In this document: piece by piece, positions 1-12,029 of the stretch
How the letters are laid out: each line of letters opens with the position of its first letter
Position numbering within the stretch: position 1 is the first letter of the stretch
Assembly: GCF_963855985.1 (NCBI RefSeq)
Contig: NC_087118.1
Location: 8,985,001 to 9,049,000 of the forward strand
From: Ostrinia nubilalis
Lineage: Eukaryota; Arthropoda; Insecta; Lepidoptera; Crambidae
Length of the DNA stretch: 64,000 bases
Reading direction: 5' to 3'
Made by a program: the position numbers and the translations under genes
Notes under the pieces: generated by a model
Told to the model about the DNA's origin: nothing
The model's database searches: none
Seen by the model: only the letters and a program-made list of their open reading frames with translations

Positions 1-2
1 AA

Positions 3-515
3 TCCACTCCAAGATTAGAAGTACCATCTTTCAGTGGAAGCTACCTAAACTGGGTTTCTTTCAAAGACCTTTTTACTGAAACGATCCACAACAATCCTTC
101 AATGTCAGCCGCGCAAAAGATGCAGTATCTAAAAACAAAAGTGAAAGGAGAAGCCGAAAAGCTAATCCAACACTTACACGTCAGTTCTGACAACTACACC
201 GTCTGTTTGGACATTCTCAATCAGAGATACAACAATAAAAAACTTATATTTACATCTCATGTAAATATCCTAATGAACATCCCGGTTGCGCATCAACAAA
301 CAGCAGCGCATCTTAAACGTATTCACGATAATACTCTGGAATGTCTCAACGCCATAAAGAATTTGGGAATTGACATCAGCTCGTGGGATCCTCTTCTTGT
401 GCATATTTTAACACAAAAATTGGATACCCAATCATAAACAGATTACGTGGAGTCTGTAAACGACCCTAGAGAGCTACCAACACTTGAGGAATTATTACAT
501 TTCTTAGAAACCAAA
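3..515 (+). pseudogene. gag: BEL/Pao gag, N-terminal part (broken, runs in from the left edge)
   Basis: The frame is open from base 3, before the first ATG at 102, and reads a BEL/Pao-type gag: a PSFSG-x-YLNW-x-SFKDLF segment followed by QKMQYLKTKVKGEA. This matches the capsid-like DUF1759 region of that superfamily. An in-frame TAA at 435-437 interrupts it, yet the same frame goes on recognisably (DYVES, then LEELLHFLETK) to about 515, where a long insertion begins. Gag forms the particle that packages the element's RNA. The 5' LTR and true start lie outside the window. The nonsense codon plus the insertion make this copy dead. Confidence 0.85.
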
Positions 516-2377
516 GGGTTATGCCCACTTAGTATGGGACCTTTGGCCTGAGGTGGACAGACATTACAGCATGTAATTTGTTATTTATTAAATAGTCTAT
601 ACCAGTAAGAAACATAATATAAATATCATTTTGTATCCAAGTCCTTAAAAATTTTTTTTTTTTGCTTAAGACTAGAAAGGTTAGAAGCAAAATAAAACAC
701 CATTTTTTTATTATTATTTTTTTAATCTGACTCATGGGTCAATAAAATATTGTCTAGGAACTAGGCAGGTGGAACTACATGTTCCTGATACCTTGCCCAG
801 CTCAAAAACCACTAAATTGTCATAACATGAGCACAGCAACCTACTGTTATTCGGCCAATATAAGGGCAAATGAATCCTCGTCCCATCATGTGTTTGTTGG
901 GGCTCCACAGCATGTGTAGCAGCTCGGTCAGCTCACTGCCGTCAGGGATGACTTAATTGGTCAGATCCCCGCAGCTGAAACAAAGAAATTAATTATGGTA
1001 TCATTCAAAATTCATTCTTTAAGGTATTGAGATGTGATGTCAATTTTTATTTATCAGTAAGAAGTATTTGTATAGAAAAAAATATACACTTTGTTAAAAT
1101 ATATCAAGCCAATGTCTTTAATAAAATATAATGAAAATAATTATGAAAAAACTTACTTGACGAGGTGAAATCTGTTCCATTATTACATTCATTATTATCG
1201 AATATGTGATTCTCTTTCCGTGTTAATATGCAGATATTTGTAACAAAGATAATCCACGTTAACTGTGACCAGTGCTAGTGGTCGCTTCTTCATTTGAAAT
1301 ATTATTTGTCCTTGATTGGTGCAGAGCCACACCGTGGCCACGGTCCAACATGAGTGACAACATACACTGCTATTATCAATCTAAAAAAAAGTTTTATTAG
1401 GATTATGGTAATCTACGTTAAAGGTAGTTGATAAAATACATTGTAAAAGGTATTCAACAAATCCACACGCTCATTCAATAACTTACCAGCTGAAGAGTCA
1501 TCCACTGACATTATAACCAACTGAACTTGAATAAGCTCTAGGCTATAATCGCCTCCTCTGCATCATGTCAGCTACACAATTGATACATATCATAGGTTCC
1601 TCATGAGATTGAGGAATTGCTGGTTGCATTATCCAAAATCAGGCTGGGGTCAACATTGGGGCTCGGGTCGGAGTCTATACGTAAGCCGTGGTCGGCGTTT
1701 GGGCAAGGTTCGATGTCCGAAAGTGAGCCATTGGTCATTGGTTGAGCGAGATTCGTAGTTCGAGAGTATGCCAGGGTCATCGGGAAGGGAAGCATCGAGG
1801 ACCATGGTCAAAAAAATGCTTTTATTTTGGCAAAGACTTGGTTTTAAGAACTAAACAACACTCACGATGAAAAATACAAAACAAAGCGAATGACAGATAA
1901 ACAGCTGTGACAATATTTTCAGTGTTGCCATGCTAATAACGTGTTGATGAATAAAAATAATCGATATAAAAATCGATTGTATTTTTTGATGAATCGAAAT
2001 AAGGTGTATAATAAGGTGTGTGTGAAATAAGGTTTCATTTAGTTATTTAAATATTTTTGGTAGTGTTATTGGAATATTAAAAAGGTTTTATAAATGACAT
2101 TTTAATGAATACGTATTTAAAAAAATACTTATTGTCATAGTCGAAAAACAATCGATATGAATCGATTCTTACCGATAAGATTCATTTTGGCAACACTGAA
2201 TTGAGTGTTAAAGACAGGAAGTTGTAATTCTCACATAAAGTACTATTTAAATTGGATTTTTATAAAGGCAAATTGATACAAAGTTACAATAAGTGAATAC
2301 ATTAAAAATTAATTAAAATTTTTTGGCAAATTCATATTTTCAATAGCAGCTTGTCCACGCCAGGCCAGAAATGAACA
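516..2377 (-). other. 1.86-kb insertion inside BEL gag with minus-strand exon-like blocks
   Basis: Gag stops making sense at about 516 and resumes at about 2,378. In between, the minus strand shows spliced-gene architecture. An open stretch starts with an ATG at 1,793-1,795 (64 codons to 1,601). There is a donor (CAGCTG|gtaag) near 1,487, an acceptor (ttttttag|ATTG) near 1,380, a donor (CGTCAA|gtaag) near 1,159, and an acceptor (tttcag|CTGCGG) near 975. Between the last two pairs lie plausible coding pieces (WTVATVWLCTNQGQIIFQMKKR; LLHMLWSPNKHMMGRGF). Frames do not join cleanly, so a decayed or captured host-gene fragment is more likely than a live gene. I do not recognise the family. No terminal repeats or clear target duplication were found. 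Confidence 0.45.
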
Positions 2378-4486
2378 TTGTCCTTTACCATACTGGAATC
2401 AGCGCGTAGAAAACAAGATAACGTCATACCAAAAAATCAAGCATCAAATCAGGGGTCAAAGTATCAAAGTAATAATCAATTCAAACATTCATTTTCAACA
2501 AACACCAAAATAATTCCGCAACCTACCTACAACACTAAAGTAGTGTCATCAAAAAACACCAAGTGTTCGTTGTGCAATAACGAACACGGCATTTTTTTCT
2601 GTCCAAAATTTTTAGAAATGCCACCCTATAATAGACTCAAGACCGTAAACAGATTAAACCTGTGTCCTAATTGCCTCAATGGACACCATGGAAAACCATG
2701 TTTATCAGATTATGTTTGCCGCGAGTGCAATAAAGACCACAATAGCTTGCTACATGCGGCGTTTTCGCAATCGCCACGCTCGACAACAGACACCGGAATG
2801 GGGGCTGCGGGCGCGCGAGAGGGAAACGCCAGCAAAAGTGCTAACGCTGAAATTCAAGTCGGCGACAGCTCGCAAGCGACACATGCATGGGTTAATGAAC
2901 CCGTCCAAGTTCTACTTCCAACTGCATTGATCAAAATACAAGCCAATGACGGTACAGATCACATCATGCGAGCCTTACTAGACCAAGGCTCACAAACATC
3001 TTTAATAACAGAACATGCAGCCCAGCTCCTTAAATTACCTAGAACGAGATGCAAGGGAATCGTTTCAGGTATAGGAGACAAGGAGAGCAGCTGCAAGGGT
3101 GTCATCAGTGTAAGGTGTTCATCAATGATCAGTGACTTTACATTTGAAACTGATGCTCTTATAATGAAACAACTTATCAAACACTTACCAAATCAAACAT
3201 TTACCAAACCAGATTGGTCGTACCTACATCATATAAGACTGGCCGACCCTGAATTCCATTTAAGCCGGCCGGTAGATATTTTGCTAGGTGCCGACGTATA
3301 CTCAACTATCCTAATGGATGGTATCTGCAGAGCAAGTTCATCCCTCCCGACAGCTCAACAGACACAGCTCGGGTGGATTCTGAGCGGCAACGCAAAAACT
3401 TTTCAATGCAACGTCGTTCTACAGAACATAGATGAAATTCAGAAGTTTTGGGAGATAGAGGAGGTAGCTGAACAATCAGAACTATCCTCCGAAGAGCAGC
3501 AATGCATCGACTTCTATCAGTCAACCACACAAAGAAGGGAAGACGGAAGATACGAAGTTTGTTTACCATTGAAACCAAATTATCAGGAGAAATTAGGGCA
3601 TTCAAGATCAAAAGCCATAGCACAATTTTACAGATTAGAACAAAAGTTATCAAAAGACAAAAATATCGATCAAGAATATAAGTTATTCATAAACGAGTAC
3701 ATTTCGCTCGGACACATGATACCTGCTGACGACAACATTCCTCGCCTTACATGTCATTTACCTCACCATTGCGTCATACGCGAACAATCGACTACAACAA
3801 AATTACAAGTTGTATTCAATGCCTGCAATAAAACATCATCAGGGCTAAGTTTGAATGACGTAATGTGCCGAGGACCAAATCTCCAACAGGACATTTAGAA
3901 TCTCATCATCAAGTGGAGACAACATCGTTTCGCGTTTACAGCTGATCTCGAAAAGATGTTTAGACAAATCTGGCTGAGTGAAAAAGACCAAGACTTGCAG
4001 AGGATCATGTGGCGTGATCATCCTACAGATCAGCTTAGGGAGTACAAACTATCCACTGTTACTTACGGGACGAAAGCAGCGCCATTTCTTGCCATGATGA
4101 CGCTTAAACAGTTGGCTCAGGATGAAAGGCCGAACTTTCAAAATAGTTCAGCTCCAAGCGTCCTCGAGGAGTCCTTCTACATGGATGACCTAATCCATGG
4201 TTCACATTCGCTAGAAGCAGCTAAGCAATTGCAAAACGATATGATCAATCTTTTAAAATCAGGAGGATTCCATCTACGAAAATGGAAGTCCAATGCACCT
4301 GAACTTCTGGAAGGTGTACATGCTGACCAGAAACCTCAAAATTTTGACTTTAAACAAGCAGAATCCACAAAAACTTTAGGGCTCGGATGGAATCCCGAAC
4401 AAGACCATTTCATCTTTCAACCACAGATTCCCATATCAGCATCAAAAATTACTAAGAGATCACTGTTGTCAGACATATCAAAGATA
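2378..4486 (+). pseudogene. pol: BEL/Pao gag C-terminus, protease and reverse transcriptase (broken)
   Basis: The frame from 2,378 starts inside gag (the codon is TTG, so this is not a true start). Zinc-binding knuckles follow at residues about 63-121 (CSLC...C, CPNC..HH...C, CREC..DH). An aspartic protease then has the BEL-type D-Q-G-S active site at residue 202 and a second LLGADVY motif near 300. RT begins with VVFNACNK...LND. A TAG at 3,896-3,898 breaks RT just before motif A (FTADLEKMF), but the same frame continues. The catalytic YMDD box is at about 4,178-4,189. At about 4,487 the frame shifts within the FDPLGW motif. These domains would process the polyprotein and copy the RNA genome, but this copy cannot make them whole. 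Confidence 0.92.
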
Positions 4487-4488
4487 GG

Positions 4489-5487
4489 TTTGATCCCTTA
4501 GGCTGGCTCGCGCCCCTCACAATAAAGCTGAAAATACTATTTCAAGATGTATGGAAGGCGAATGTTGAGTGGGACGAATCAGTATCATCAGATATCAGCG
4601 AAAAGTGGATAAAGATAAAATCAGAAATAGACATCATCAACCAATACCAAATACCGCGGTGGCTGCAAACGAAACACAGAGATCGAATTTGAACTACATG
4701 GTTTTTGTGACGCAAGCAAGAAAGCTTACGCATGCGTCATTTATTGTAAAATAATAAAACCAAACAATGAATCATCAGTAACATTAGTTGCGGGGAAAAC
4801 AAAATTAGTCCCACTCAACAAAACTACGTCACTGCCTCGTTTAGAGCTTCGTGGGGCAGTATTACTATCAAAACTTACTAATAAAGTCAAAAAATGCCTA
4901 AGTAACACGTCATCACCGTCTATGGCTGGGTCGATTCCATGGTAGTACTAGGTTGGCTCAACGGTGACGCAGATAGATGGAAACCTTTTGTTGCCAACCG
5001 AGTTAAACAAGTCGTGTCGTCGATGGACCCCAGTTGTTGGCAATATATCAAATCAGAGGAGAACCCTGCCGACTGCGCCAGCAGAGGCCTGACCCCATCA
5101 CAGCTCAAGGATCACTCTCTGTGGTGGCAAGGCCCTACGTGGCTTAAATCAATAAATACCTACAAACCAAAAGATGAAGAGAAGCAATCATATATCACTA
5201 ATCAGGACCTGAAACAAACCAAACAAGTTAATGTAACACAAATATCAACAGGAAGTGAGATCATAGATGTTAGAGAAGCAAAGCTCATTAACAAAAGCAA
5301 CAATAATATTAGCATGGATACTGAGATTAAAAAGCAAAGAACAGAAGCAGAAATATTTAACATCAAAGGAGTTAAGCGAAGCAAGACTACTAATAGTAAA
5401 ACATATACAGCACAAAGAATTTCCTGAGGAAATAATCAATTTATCTAACAACCAAAGTGTAAACAAGAAAAGCAAAATATATAATTT
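4489..5487 (+). pseudogene. pol: BEL/Pao RT connection and RNase H region (frameshifted)
   Basis: The next frame opens with FDPLGWLAPLTIK at 4,489 and carries the RNase H-like GFCDASKKAYA segment near 4,700 and LPRLELRGA near 4,840. The frame changes again at about 4,916, just before WVDSMVVLGWL. It continues with FVANRVKQ and the BEL-typical ENPADCASRGL (near 5,060) and LWWQGP. After about 5,160 the sequence becomes lysine- and asparagine-rich, and the frame moves once more around 5,370. RNase H removes the RNA template during reverse transcription. At least three frame breaks show that this stretch is inactive. Confidence 0.85.
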
Positions 5488-6764
5488 ATGGTGGTCGACT
5501 CAGAACTGCAAACATGAATTCTGAGATGAAGCATCCGGCTATCATACCAAGCCGTACCAGACTGGCAGATCTTATCATAGATCAAGCGCATGAATCCACA
5601 TTCCATGGTGGGGCCCGCCTGACTACGGCCTTCATACGTCAAAGGTATTGGCTCCTTGGCGGAAACAATGCCACTAAAAAACGTTTACGACTATGTGTCA
5701 AGTGCAGGAAGCATAGTCCTAGTCAACAACATCAACTCATGGGTGACTTACCTTCATCAAGAACAAATCCTTCACGCCCTTTCTATCACTGCGGAGTAGA
5801 CTACACAGGTCATGTAGCTATTAAAGCAAGTACCCTTACTTGCGGGATCAAAACCACCAAAGGATATGTAGCAGTTTTTGTTTGCATGTCCACCAAGGCT
5901 GTACACCTGGAGCTGGTCTCAGATTTAACAGCCTCCGCATTCCTTGCCGCATTACGCAGAATGACGGCCCGGAGAGGAGTTCCAGGTCACATCTACAGCG
6001 ACCAAGGTACCAACTTCATAGGAGCTAACAACATTCTACAGCAAGAATTAGCACAGCTACAGAGCTCCTTCAATCAAGAATTCATGACAGAGGTAGCTAA
6101 TATGGGCATAGAATGGCATTTTAACGCGCCGTCTTGGCCATCCGCAGGTGGTCTATGGGAAGCCGCAGTAAAAAGCCTAAAATACCACATGAAGCGAGTG
6201 ATCGGCGAGCAGAAGCTGACATTCGAAGAATTTACCACTATTCTCACTCAATTAGAAGGCTGCCTTAATTCTCGTCCTCTCTGTCCACTCACAGAAGATC
6301 CAGACGAACTAGATTATTTGACACCTTCTCATTTCTTATCTAGTGGACCTTCTTTAATCATATATGATACTGAAACAGACTTGCGAACAAGATGGCATCT
6401 CACACAAAAGATATTCAATGACATCTGGAGCCGCTGGCGCAGTGAGTATCTTACTCAACTCTCAACAAGGAGTAAATGGAGACAGCCAGAAACTAACATT
6501 CAATTGAACGATGTCGTTATAATCAAAGATGACAACTTACCAGCAGGAAAGTGGGCTTTAGGTCGTGTTGTACAGCTAAACCCTGGAGCGGACGGCTATA
6601 CAAGAGTCGTCACCCTTAAAACAAAAAATGGGTTCATCAAGCGGCCCATAATCAAACTATCCATTTTACCAGTACATCAAGAGCAAAAACAAATCTCTAA
6701 AACAGAGAAACAAAAAACAGAACAAGTAGAGAAATCACCTACATCATGCAAAAAGAAGTCATTT
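5488..6764 (+). pseudogene. pol: BEL/Pao integrase (domain intact, context broken)
   Basis: The integrase frame is readable from GGRLRTANMNS near 5,488, upstream of the first ATG at 5,514. Counting from that ATG, the zinc-binding HHCC motif is H26, H31, C61, C64. The DDE catalytic residues are D96 (VDYTG), D163 (SDQGTNF) and E216 (GGLWEAAVKSLK). The BEL-specific C-terminal domain (DUF5641 type: LNDVVIIKDD...GKWALGRV) covers about 320-385. All key residues are present, so this is the best preserved domain of the element. It is separated from RT by frameshifts. The same frame runs without a stop into the envelope segment. Confidence 0.93.
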
Positions 6765-8253
6765 TTTACGACAATGTACTTATCATTAATGCTACTTTTG
6801 TTTTTCTTTTCGCCGATCAGCTGTTCATACAATATAACTTCATTACCTAATAACAACAGTTTATTCTTCGATCACATTTCAAACGTCAATTTGATACGAG
6901 ACGACTGGCGCCTCATCGTCTACTATGACACACAACCTTATCAAGATGGAAATGAAGCGCTAGCAAAATACATGAAGTACCTAGAAGATTTATGTTCAAG
7001 GATCCCTATTCAAGCATACTGTTATGGGATCGTATTACAGTTTCGTCATGAGGTGACTGAACTGCAACATTATAATAACATATTAATGAGTCATAACCAC
7101 AACATCAATGAACCCACAGGACATCGACGACGACGTGGTCTAATTGACGGTGTTGGCTCTATTGCAAATACCCTTTTTGGAGTCTTAGATCAAAATTTTG
7201 CAGAAAAATAAGAACAAGACATTGACCTTATCAGAAAAAAATCAAAAACATTTGGCAGCACTTTGGAAAAATCAGACTTCAGTAGTCGAAGCGGAGTTCA
7301 ATCTACTGAAACGAACAGAAAACATCATTGACCAAAATCACAAATTAATTAACAAGAAATTCAACGCTATAGAACAATCAATAAATCAGATCAAGAACGA
7401 AATCCAAAATGTTTCTATCATCAATGAATGATAGAAACATTTTGGATTTTTGGATTCATATAACAACTTCTATAATGGCCAATAACATCTTATTCCGTTT
7501 AAAGGACATTCAGCAGACCTTACTAGATACTATCACCAATATCTACAATGGAAAATTCAATTTTCATCTGCTTCCACCAGACCAGTTGAGACAGGAACTC
7601 AGCGTCATCGCCGGACAGCTTCCGAAGGACCTGTCTATACCTATCAACAACTTTGGAGACCTATCAGAGATTTACAAACTCTTAAAAGTCAGAGCAAGGA
7701 TCACAAACAATTACATCATATTTGAAATAAAAATCCCTCTAGTCAGTGGCGATTTATAGGAAGTTTTAAAAATCATACCTATTCCTCACTTAACAACAAG
7801 TAATCAAGTAGCGGTCGTAGTACGTAGCAAATTACGTCGCTATCAACTTGAATAAAGATGCGTTTTTTACCGTGACTGATCAAGAGTTAAAGTCCTGCTT
7901 GCAAAGGAACTCCCAAACGATGCTATGTCACATCAAGAGACCAATATTTCACATTACCGATGATCAAAACTTTTGTGAACGTTTGCCTACAACAAAACAC
8001 TGCAAAACAATCACAAGTCCATGCACCAACAGATGGGAACAGCTGAATAAAATCAATTCATATTTATATTTTTGCTGCGAACAGTGCTTATTAAAGCTCC
8101 TATGCGACGATCAAGTTTCAGCGATACAAATGACTCACTCGGGATTCTTTAATGTCGACCGAGGTTGTACTATCAAATCAGCTGACTTCTTTGTCTACTC
8201 ACATAGGCAAGATGTCAGCAAAATTAGTATACACTCTAAAATTGATTCACCAG
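6765..8253 (+). pseudogene. env: Envelope-like gene of the BEL element, N-terminal and middle part (broken)
   Basis: Directly in frame with integrase, an ATG at 6,774 begins a hydrophobic leader (LSLMLLLFFFSPISC) that looks like a signal peptide. An ectodomain follows with a furin-type RRRR|G cleavage site at about 7,123-7,140 and a hydrophobic glycine-rich stretch after it. This resembles the fusion-protein type of envelope seen in insect errantiviruses and baculovirus F proteins, which is a family-level comparison, not a search result. The frame breaks near 7,205 and 7,430, and a stop lies at 7,757-7,759. A cysteine-rich piece is open from 7,848 to 8,253, where a 320-bp repeat intervenes. 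The copy is non-functional. Confidence 0.75.
7401..7448. repeat. Perfect 21-bp inverted repeat with 6-base loop inside env
   Basis: Bases 7,401-7,421 and 7,428-7,448 are exact reverse complements around the loop CAATGA. The env reading frame changes within this hairpin, so it looks like a local templated duplication that broke the gene. Confidence 0.9.
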
Positions 8254-8573
8254 TCTTAAGGATCAGAGGTGAGAGTGCTTTTTTAAAAGTAATGTACGGC
8301 ACCAGCAAATATAGATTTAATAAATAACCGAAACCAATAATTCCACAAATCAAATTAATGTAACAAAGAAATATGCCTATGCCAGAAATAATGATCTAGG
8401 TCACAAATATCACAGTCCCTGAACCGAGGGAACGTCCGTCACAGCCAAGCGCTCCAGCAAAGTGTCGCGGTGCGCGGGGCGGCCGGTTTCTCGTGCCTTC
8501 CCTCTCTAAGACAGAGACAACAGGATCGAACGATATGACGTCACGCTGACGTAGCGGGTGTTATTTCTAAGAC
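8254..8573 (+). repeat. 320-bp direct repeat, left copy
   Basis: The stretch from TCTTAAGGATCAG to TTCTAAGAC is identical to 12,206-12,525; flanking bases differ on both sides. It interrupts env: coding sense ends at its left edge and resumes after the right copy. The ends are not the usual TG...CA of an LTR. It contains a full CRE-like palindrome TGACGTCA. It could be an atypical LTR of a non-autonomous element, or a short insertion that was later duplicated. Confidence 0.9.
8536..8543. promoter_or_regulatory. CRE-like palindrome TGACGTCA in left 320-bp repeat
   Basis: A perfect 8-bp CREB/ATF consensus is followed 4 bp later by a half site (TGACG). It is repeated at 12,488-12,495. Function is inferred from the motif only. 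Confidence 0.35.
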
Positions 8574-8792
8574 GGCCGTTCCTGATCGTGCGGCGTCCTC
8601 GACCGCTGCCTGCTCCCCATCAGCCACGGCTTCTTCCGCGCGCAGCATAACCTCCCCGACGTTTGAAAACTGATCTGCGCAGCTCGGACCCGCCAAAGGC
8701 TGGTCATCGCAGCCCTGGTCCGCAGGAAGCTGATGCTCGGAGCCCTGAGGTGCAGCTTGAGGCTGACCCTCACCAGGTTGGTTCATCCATGT

Positions 8793-9016
8793 TCGGTTCC
8801 ATAGTTATCATCTGGAATGTCAGTGGTATATGTTCAATGTATGACAGTTACAAGGAACCAAAGTGAAACCGTCGTTTCTTGAAGTTAAAATTCACAAATG
8901 TTAGTCGGTTCCATGGTAATCATCTGGAATGTCAGTGGTGTATGTTCAATGTATGACAGTTACAAGGAACCAAAGTGAAACCGTCGTTTCTTGAAGTTAA
9001 AATTCACAAATGTTAG
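8793..9016 (+). repeat. Two tandem copies of a 112-bp sequence
   Basis: Units at 8,793-8,904 and 8,905-9,016 both run from TCGGTTCCATNGT to TTCACAAATGTTAG, with only a few base differences. No coding role is visible. Confidence 0.9.
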
Positions 9017-9261
9017 AAAGATCACAGCCTTTTAGCACAATCCCATGCGTGCACTCATGTGATTGCGATAAGAGACCCAAACTGACGTTCAAATTAACTA
9101 AACTCAGATAGTGAATAATAAAATAAAAACAATTAGTGAAAGAAAATTACTAGTCCTACGAATAATAGCTCCGGAATGCTATTATCCGTAGATTAGTTAG
9201 AACAGTAAGCACAAAAGAGGCCCAAAGTTTGCATAATGTGCTTACTAACCCGTCGCCGTCA

Positions 9262-10155
9262 GCAGAGGCCATATTTGCATGCCAACACTACACCTTGGGT
9301 ATTAAAAACCCGCGGCGTCTGCCTGGACAGAGCCAGAAACTGACAGAGGCCGTCTTTGCATGTCAAAATCAAAACTACGCATCTGGTATTAAAAACCATC
9401 AACGTCTGCCTGGACAGAGCCAGAAACTGACAGAGGCCGTATTTGCATGTCAAAATCAACACTAGGCATCAGGTATTAAAAACCATCAACGTCTGCCTGG
9501 ACAGAGCCAGAAACTGACAGAGGCCGTATTTGCATGTCAAAATCAACACTACGCATCAGGTATTAAAAACCATCAACGTCTGCCTGGACAGAGCCAGAAA
9601 CTGACAGAGGCCGTATTTGCATGTCAAGATCAACACTACGCATCAGGTATTAAAAACCATCAACGTCTGCCTGGACAAAACCAGAAACTGACAGAGGCCG
9701 TATTTGCTTGTCAAAGTCAACACTACGCTTCAGGTATTAAAAACCAGTCAGCGTCTGCCTGGACAAAGCCAGAAACTGACAGAGGCCGTATTTGCATGTC
9801 AAAGTCAATACTACGCTTCAGGTATTAAAAACCAGTAAGCGTCTGCCTGGACAAAGCCAGAAACTGACAGAGGCCGTATTTGCATGTCAAAGTCAACACT
9901 ACGCTTCAGGTATTAAAAACCAGTCATCGTCTGCCTGGACAAAGCCAGAAACTGACAGAGGCCGTATTTGCATGTCAAAGTCAACACTACGCTTCAGGTA
10001 TTAAAAACCAGTCAGCGTCTGCCTGGACAAAGCCAGAAACTGACAGAGGCCGTATTTGCATGTCAAAGTCAACACTACGCTTCAGGTATTAAAAACCAGT
10101 CAGCGTCTGCCTGGACAAAGCCAGAAACTGACAGAGGCCGTATTTGCATGTCAAG
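9262..10155 (+). repeat. 87/88-bp minisatellite, about ten units
   Basis: CAGAGGCC starts recur at 9,262, 9,344, 9,431, 9,518, 9,605, 9,692, 9,780, 9,868, 9,956, 10,044 and 10,132. After an 82-bp first unit the spacing is 87 bp four times and then 88 bp five times. The change comes from one added base (CCATCAACG to CCAGTCAGCG). The 87-bp units keep a 29-codon frame and the 88-bp units lose it, so small open stretches here are by-products of the repeat rather than genes. Confidence 0.95.
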
Positions 10156-10689
10156 TGAAGATTCGCCATCCTCCAAGAATGCTCCGCAAGCCCCTGGAGT
10201 CCACTCGCCGCGCCACGAGCCCATGTGCTCGGCGGCCTCCTGGGTTTTTCGATGCAGGACCCAGCCAGCAACTCCAAGTCATAGTGGTGATGCGCCAGCG
10301 CCCGTTCAAACTTGTATGGGCAGCACGTCGTTTACTTCAAAACACACGCTCGGCCTTCCTCTGCACATCAAATATTAAAAATTATGCACATATTCGTCAG
10401 GATCGTCTTCTTCGATGTCCCCTCGCGAACCGAACATTGCTCGTTCGTTCGCCGAACGCTCGCCGCTCCCTCCGGTCACGCCACCCGCGGGCAATGTCCG
10501 TGAGTATACAAGGGTAGATAAGAAAAGAAAGACAAAAGTTACAGGACCTTGTTTGTAGCAAACCAGACAAAGCACCAATATTCCTGTTCACTACGTCCTT
10601 CCTGGTAGTTGCTGCTCCTGCAGTCCACGCCCCCGGGGCCACCGCATCCACAGGAATGCACCTCTCGAAATCCAGCAAAGGCAGCGCAC

Positions 10690-10760
10690 GACACTCAGGG
10701 TCAGGGCGCGATATTGTCAAACCACACATGTAATGCAATAAATGATTTGATTTGATTTGG
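10690..10760 (+). mobile_element. Possible non-LTR element 3' end with (TGATT)n tail
   Basis: A GC-rich stretch ends in AATGCAATAAATGATT followed by short GATTT repeats. This is the style of 3' end (poly-A signal plus simple pentamer tail) carried by several insect LINEs. The upstream body at about 10,160-10,690 is GC-rich, but I could not assign it to a family. Confidence 0.35.
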
Positions 10761-11574
10761 AGTCGACGGTAGTACCTACTACTGACGAAGACGTGGGGAG
10801 GTTACCCACTACATAATTATTTTGTTTGGTCAAACCAAAATTTTCACCAAGACATGGTCTTGTGATCCATCACGAAAACTACAAGAACCATCGCGTTGCT
10901 TACAAGATTTTGAAAAGTCGTCACGTAGGTACGAAGTTGATTCGACCTCCTGACTTCCGATTCCTCGCATCACACGATAAGTCGGGATTCTATTAAAATA
11001 AGAAAGAAAGAATTATAAAAATAAAATTAAAACGCTTCAAAACTGATTAGGACATTAACGAAATGTCCGACCCGTTGTCAATCAAAATATTAACGGGTAC
11101 TTTTTACACTAATATTGCGGGTATTATGCCACTGAGCTGGGATTCGACTCTAAGCAAAAACACACTTGAAGACCGCCTTCCACTCGAATCCCCCAACGCT
11201 GCTTTTGAAAGCGAGAATCGACAAGACCAATACAAAACGTGCAATATTTATTATTAGGCTTGTTCTTACTCGGACACTGAACGGATCTGTGACGGATCGC
11301 TCCGAACTAGTACAATTGGTCAAATGTAGTTAGTTCATTTTCGTACACCGATTTTTTTAATCAGATCGGACGAAAAACGTCTTTATTACTATCACCTTTA
11401 AGTACAATGTCGCAAAATACTCGCAACACACTCACAGAGCCGGATCCATCTCGCACGCGCGCGCTTGTCACCAATTTAACGTCTCGTTCACACCTATTTA
11501 TTCGTGATCGGCTGTACTAAAGTGAACTAAAGAAATTGCTTCCTATTAGTACATAGTACATGTACTACACAAGC

Positions 11575-12029
11575 CTATTTATTACTCTTCCCATCATCCG
11601 GTGTCGACGGTGACGGTTTCGCAGTCGCGTCGCGCTGTAGGACCGCACTCTCCGTATTTAGTTTCCTATGGGCAGCGCCACCCTTTTTATGGCCCATACT
11701 GCCGCAAATGAGACACGTAACAATTCCATCACAAACAAGCTCCAGAAAAATATTGGACGGTGTCACTGACGGTTGCAATCCACCACACCCTCAAACGAGT
11801 CAATTCGCGACAAAAATTTCCCAAACACATCGTCGCGCGAGCTATGGCGGCGGCCGTACGAACTGTCACAGCGCCTACAAAAATCACTATGAGGGCTACG
11901 TGAATATTCACGATTCCCAATAGGACTACGACGCGGAGTGCGTACACATCGCCTAGGTGACCTACCTCGATACTCAATACTCAATCGATGCACACGTTCA
12001 TTTAACGGCGGCATTCGATATTCGAACAA
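11575..12029 (-). pseudogene. Gag-like debris: arginine/serine-rich segment plus CCHC-like knuckle
   Basis: Two minus-strand open stretches in different frames overlap near 11,770. The upstream one (12,029 to 11,763) is rich in RS, RR and SP (for example RRSPIGNREYSRSPHSDF) and ends DDVFGKFLSRIDSFEG. The downstream one (to 11,575) carries CLICGSMGHKK, a C-x2-C-x4-H pattern like a retroviral zinc knuckle that lacks a clear final cysteine. A basic linker followed by a knuckle is what retroelement Gag C-termini look like. The frame change and missing cysteine mark it as decayed. Family not identified. Confidence 0.35.

Noticed and set aside
9262..10155. Regular repeats that could suggest a CRISPR array
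   Set aside because: The entire 87/88-bp unit is repeated with no unique spacers, and the genome is eukaryotic.
10397..10738. 113-codon minus-strand frame
   Set aside because: GC-rich composition effect. Overlapping frames on the plus strand are equally open and none shows a domain.
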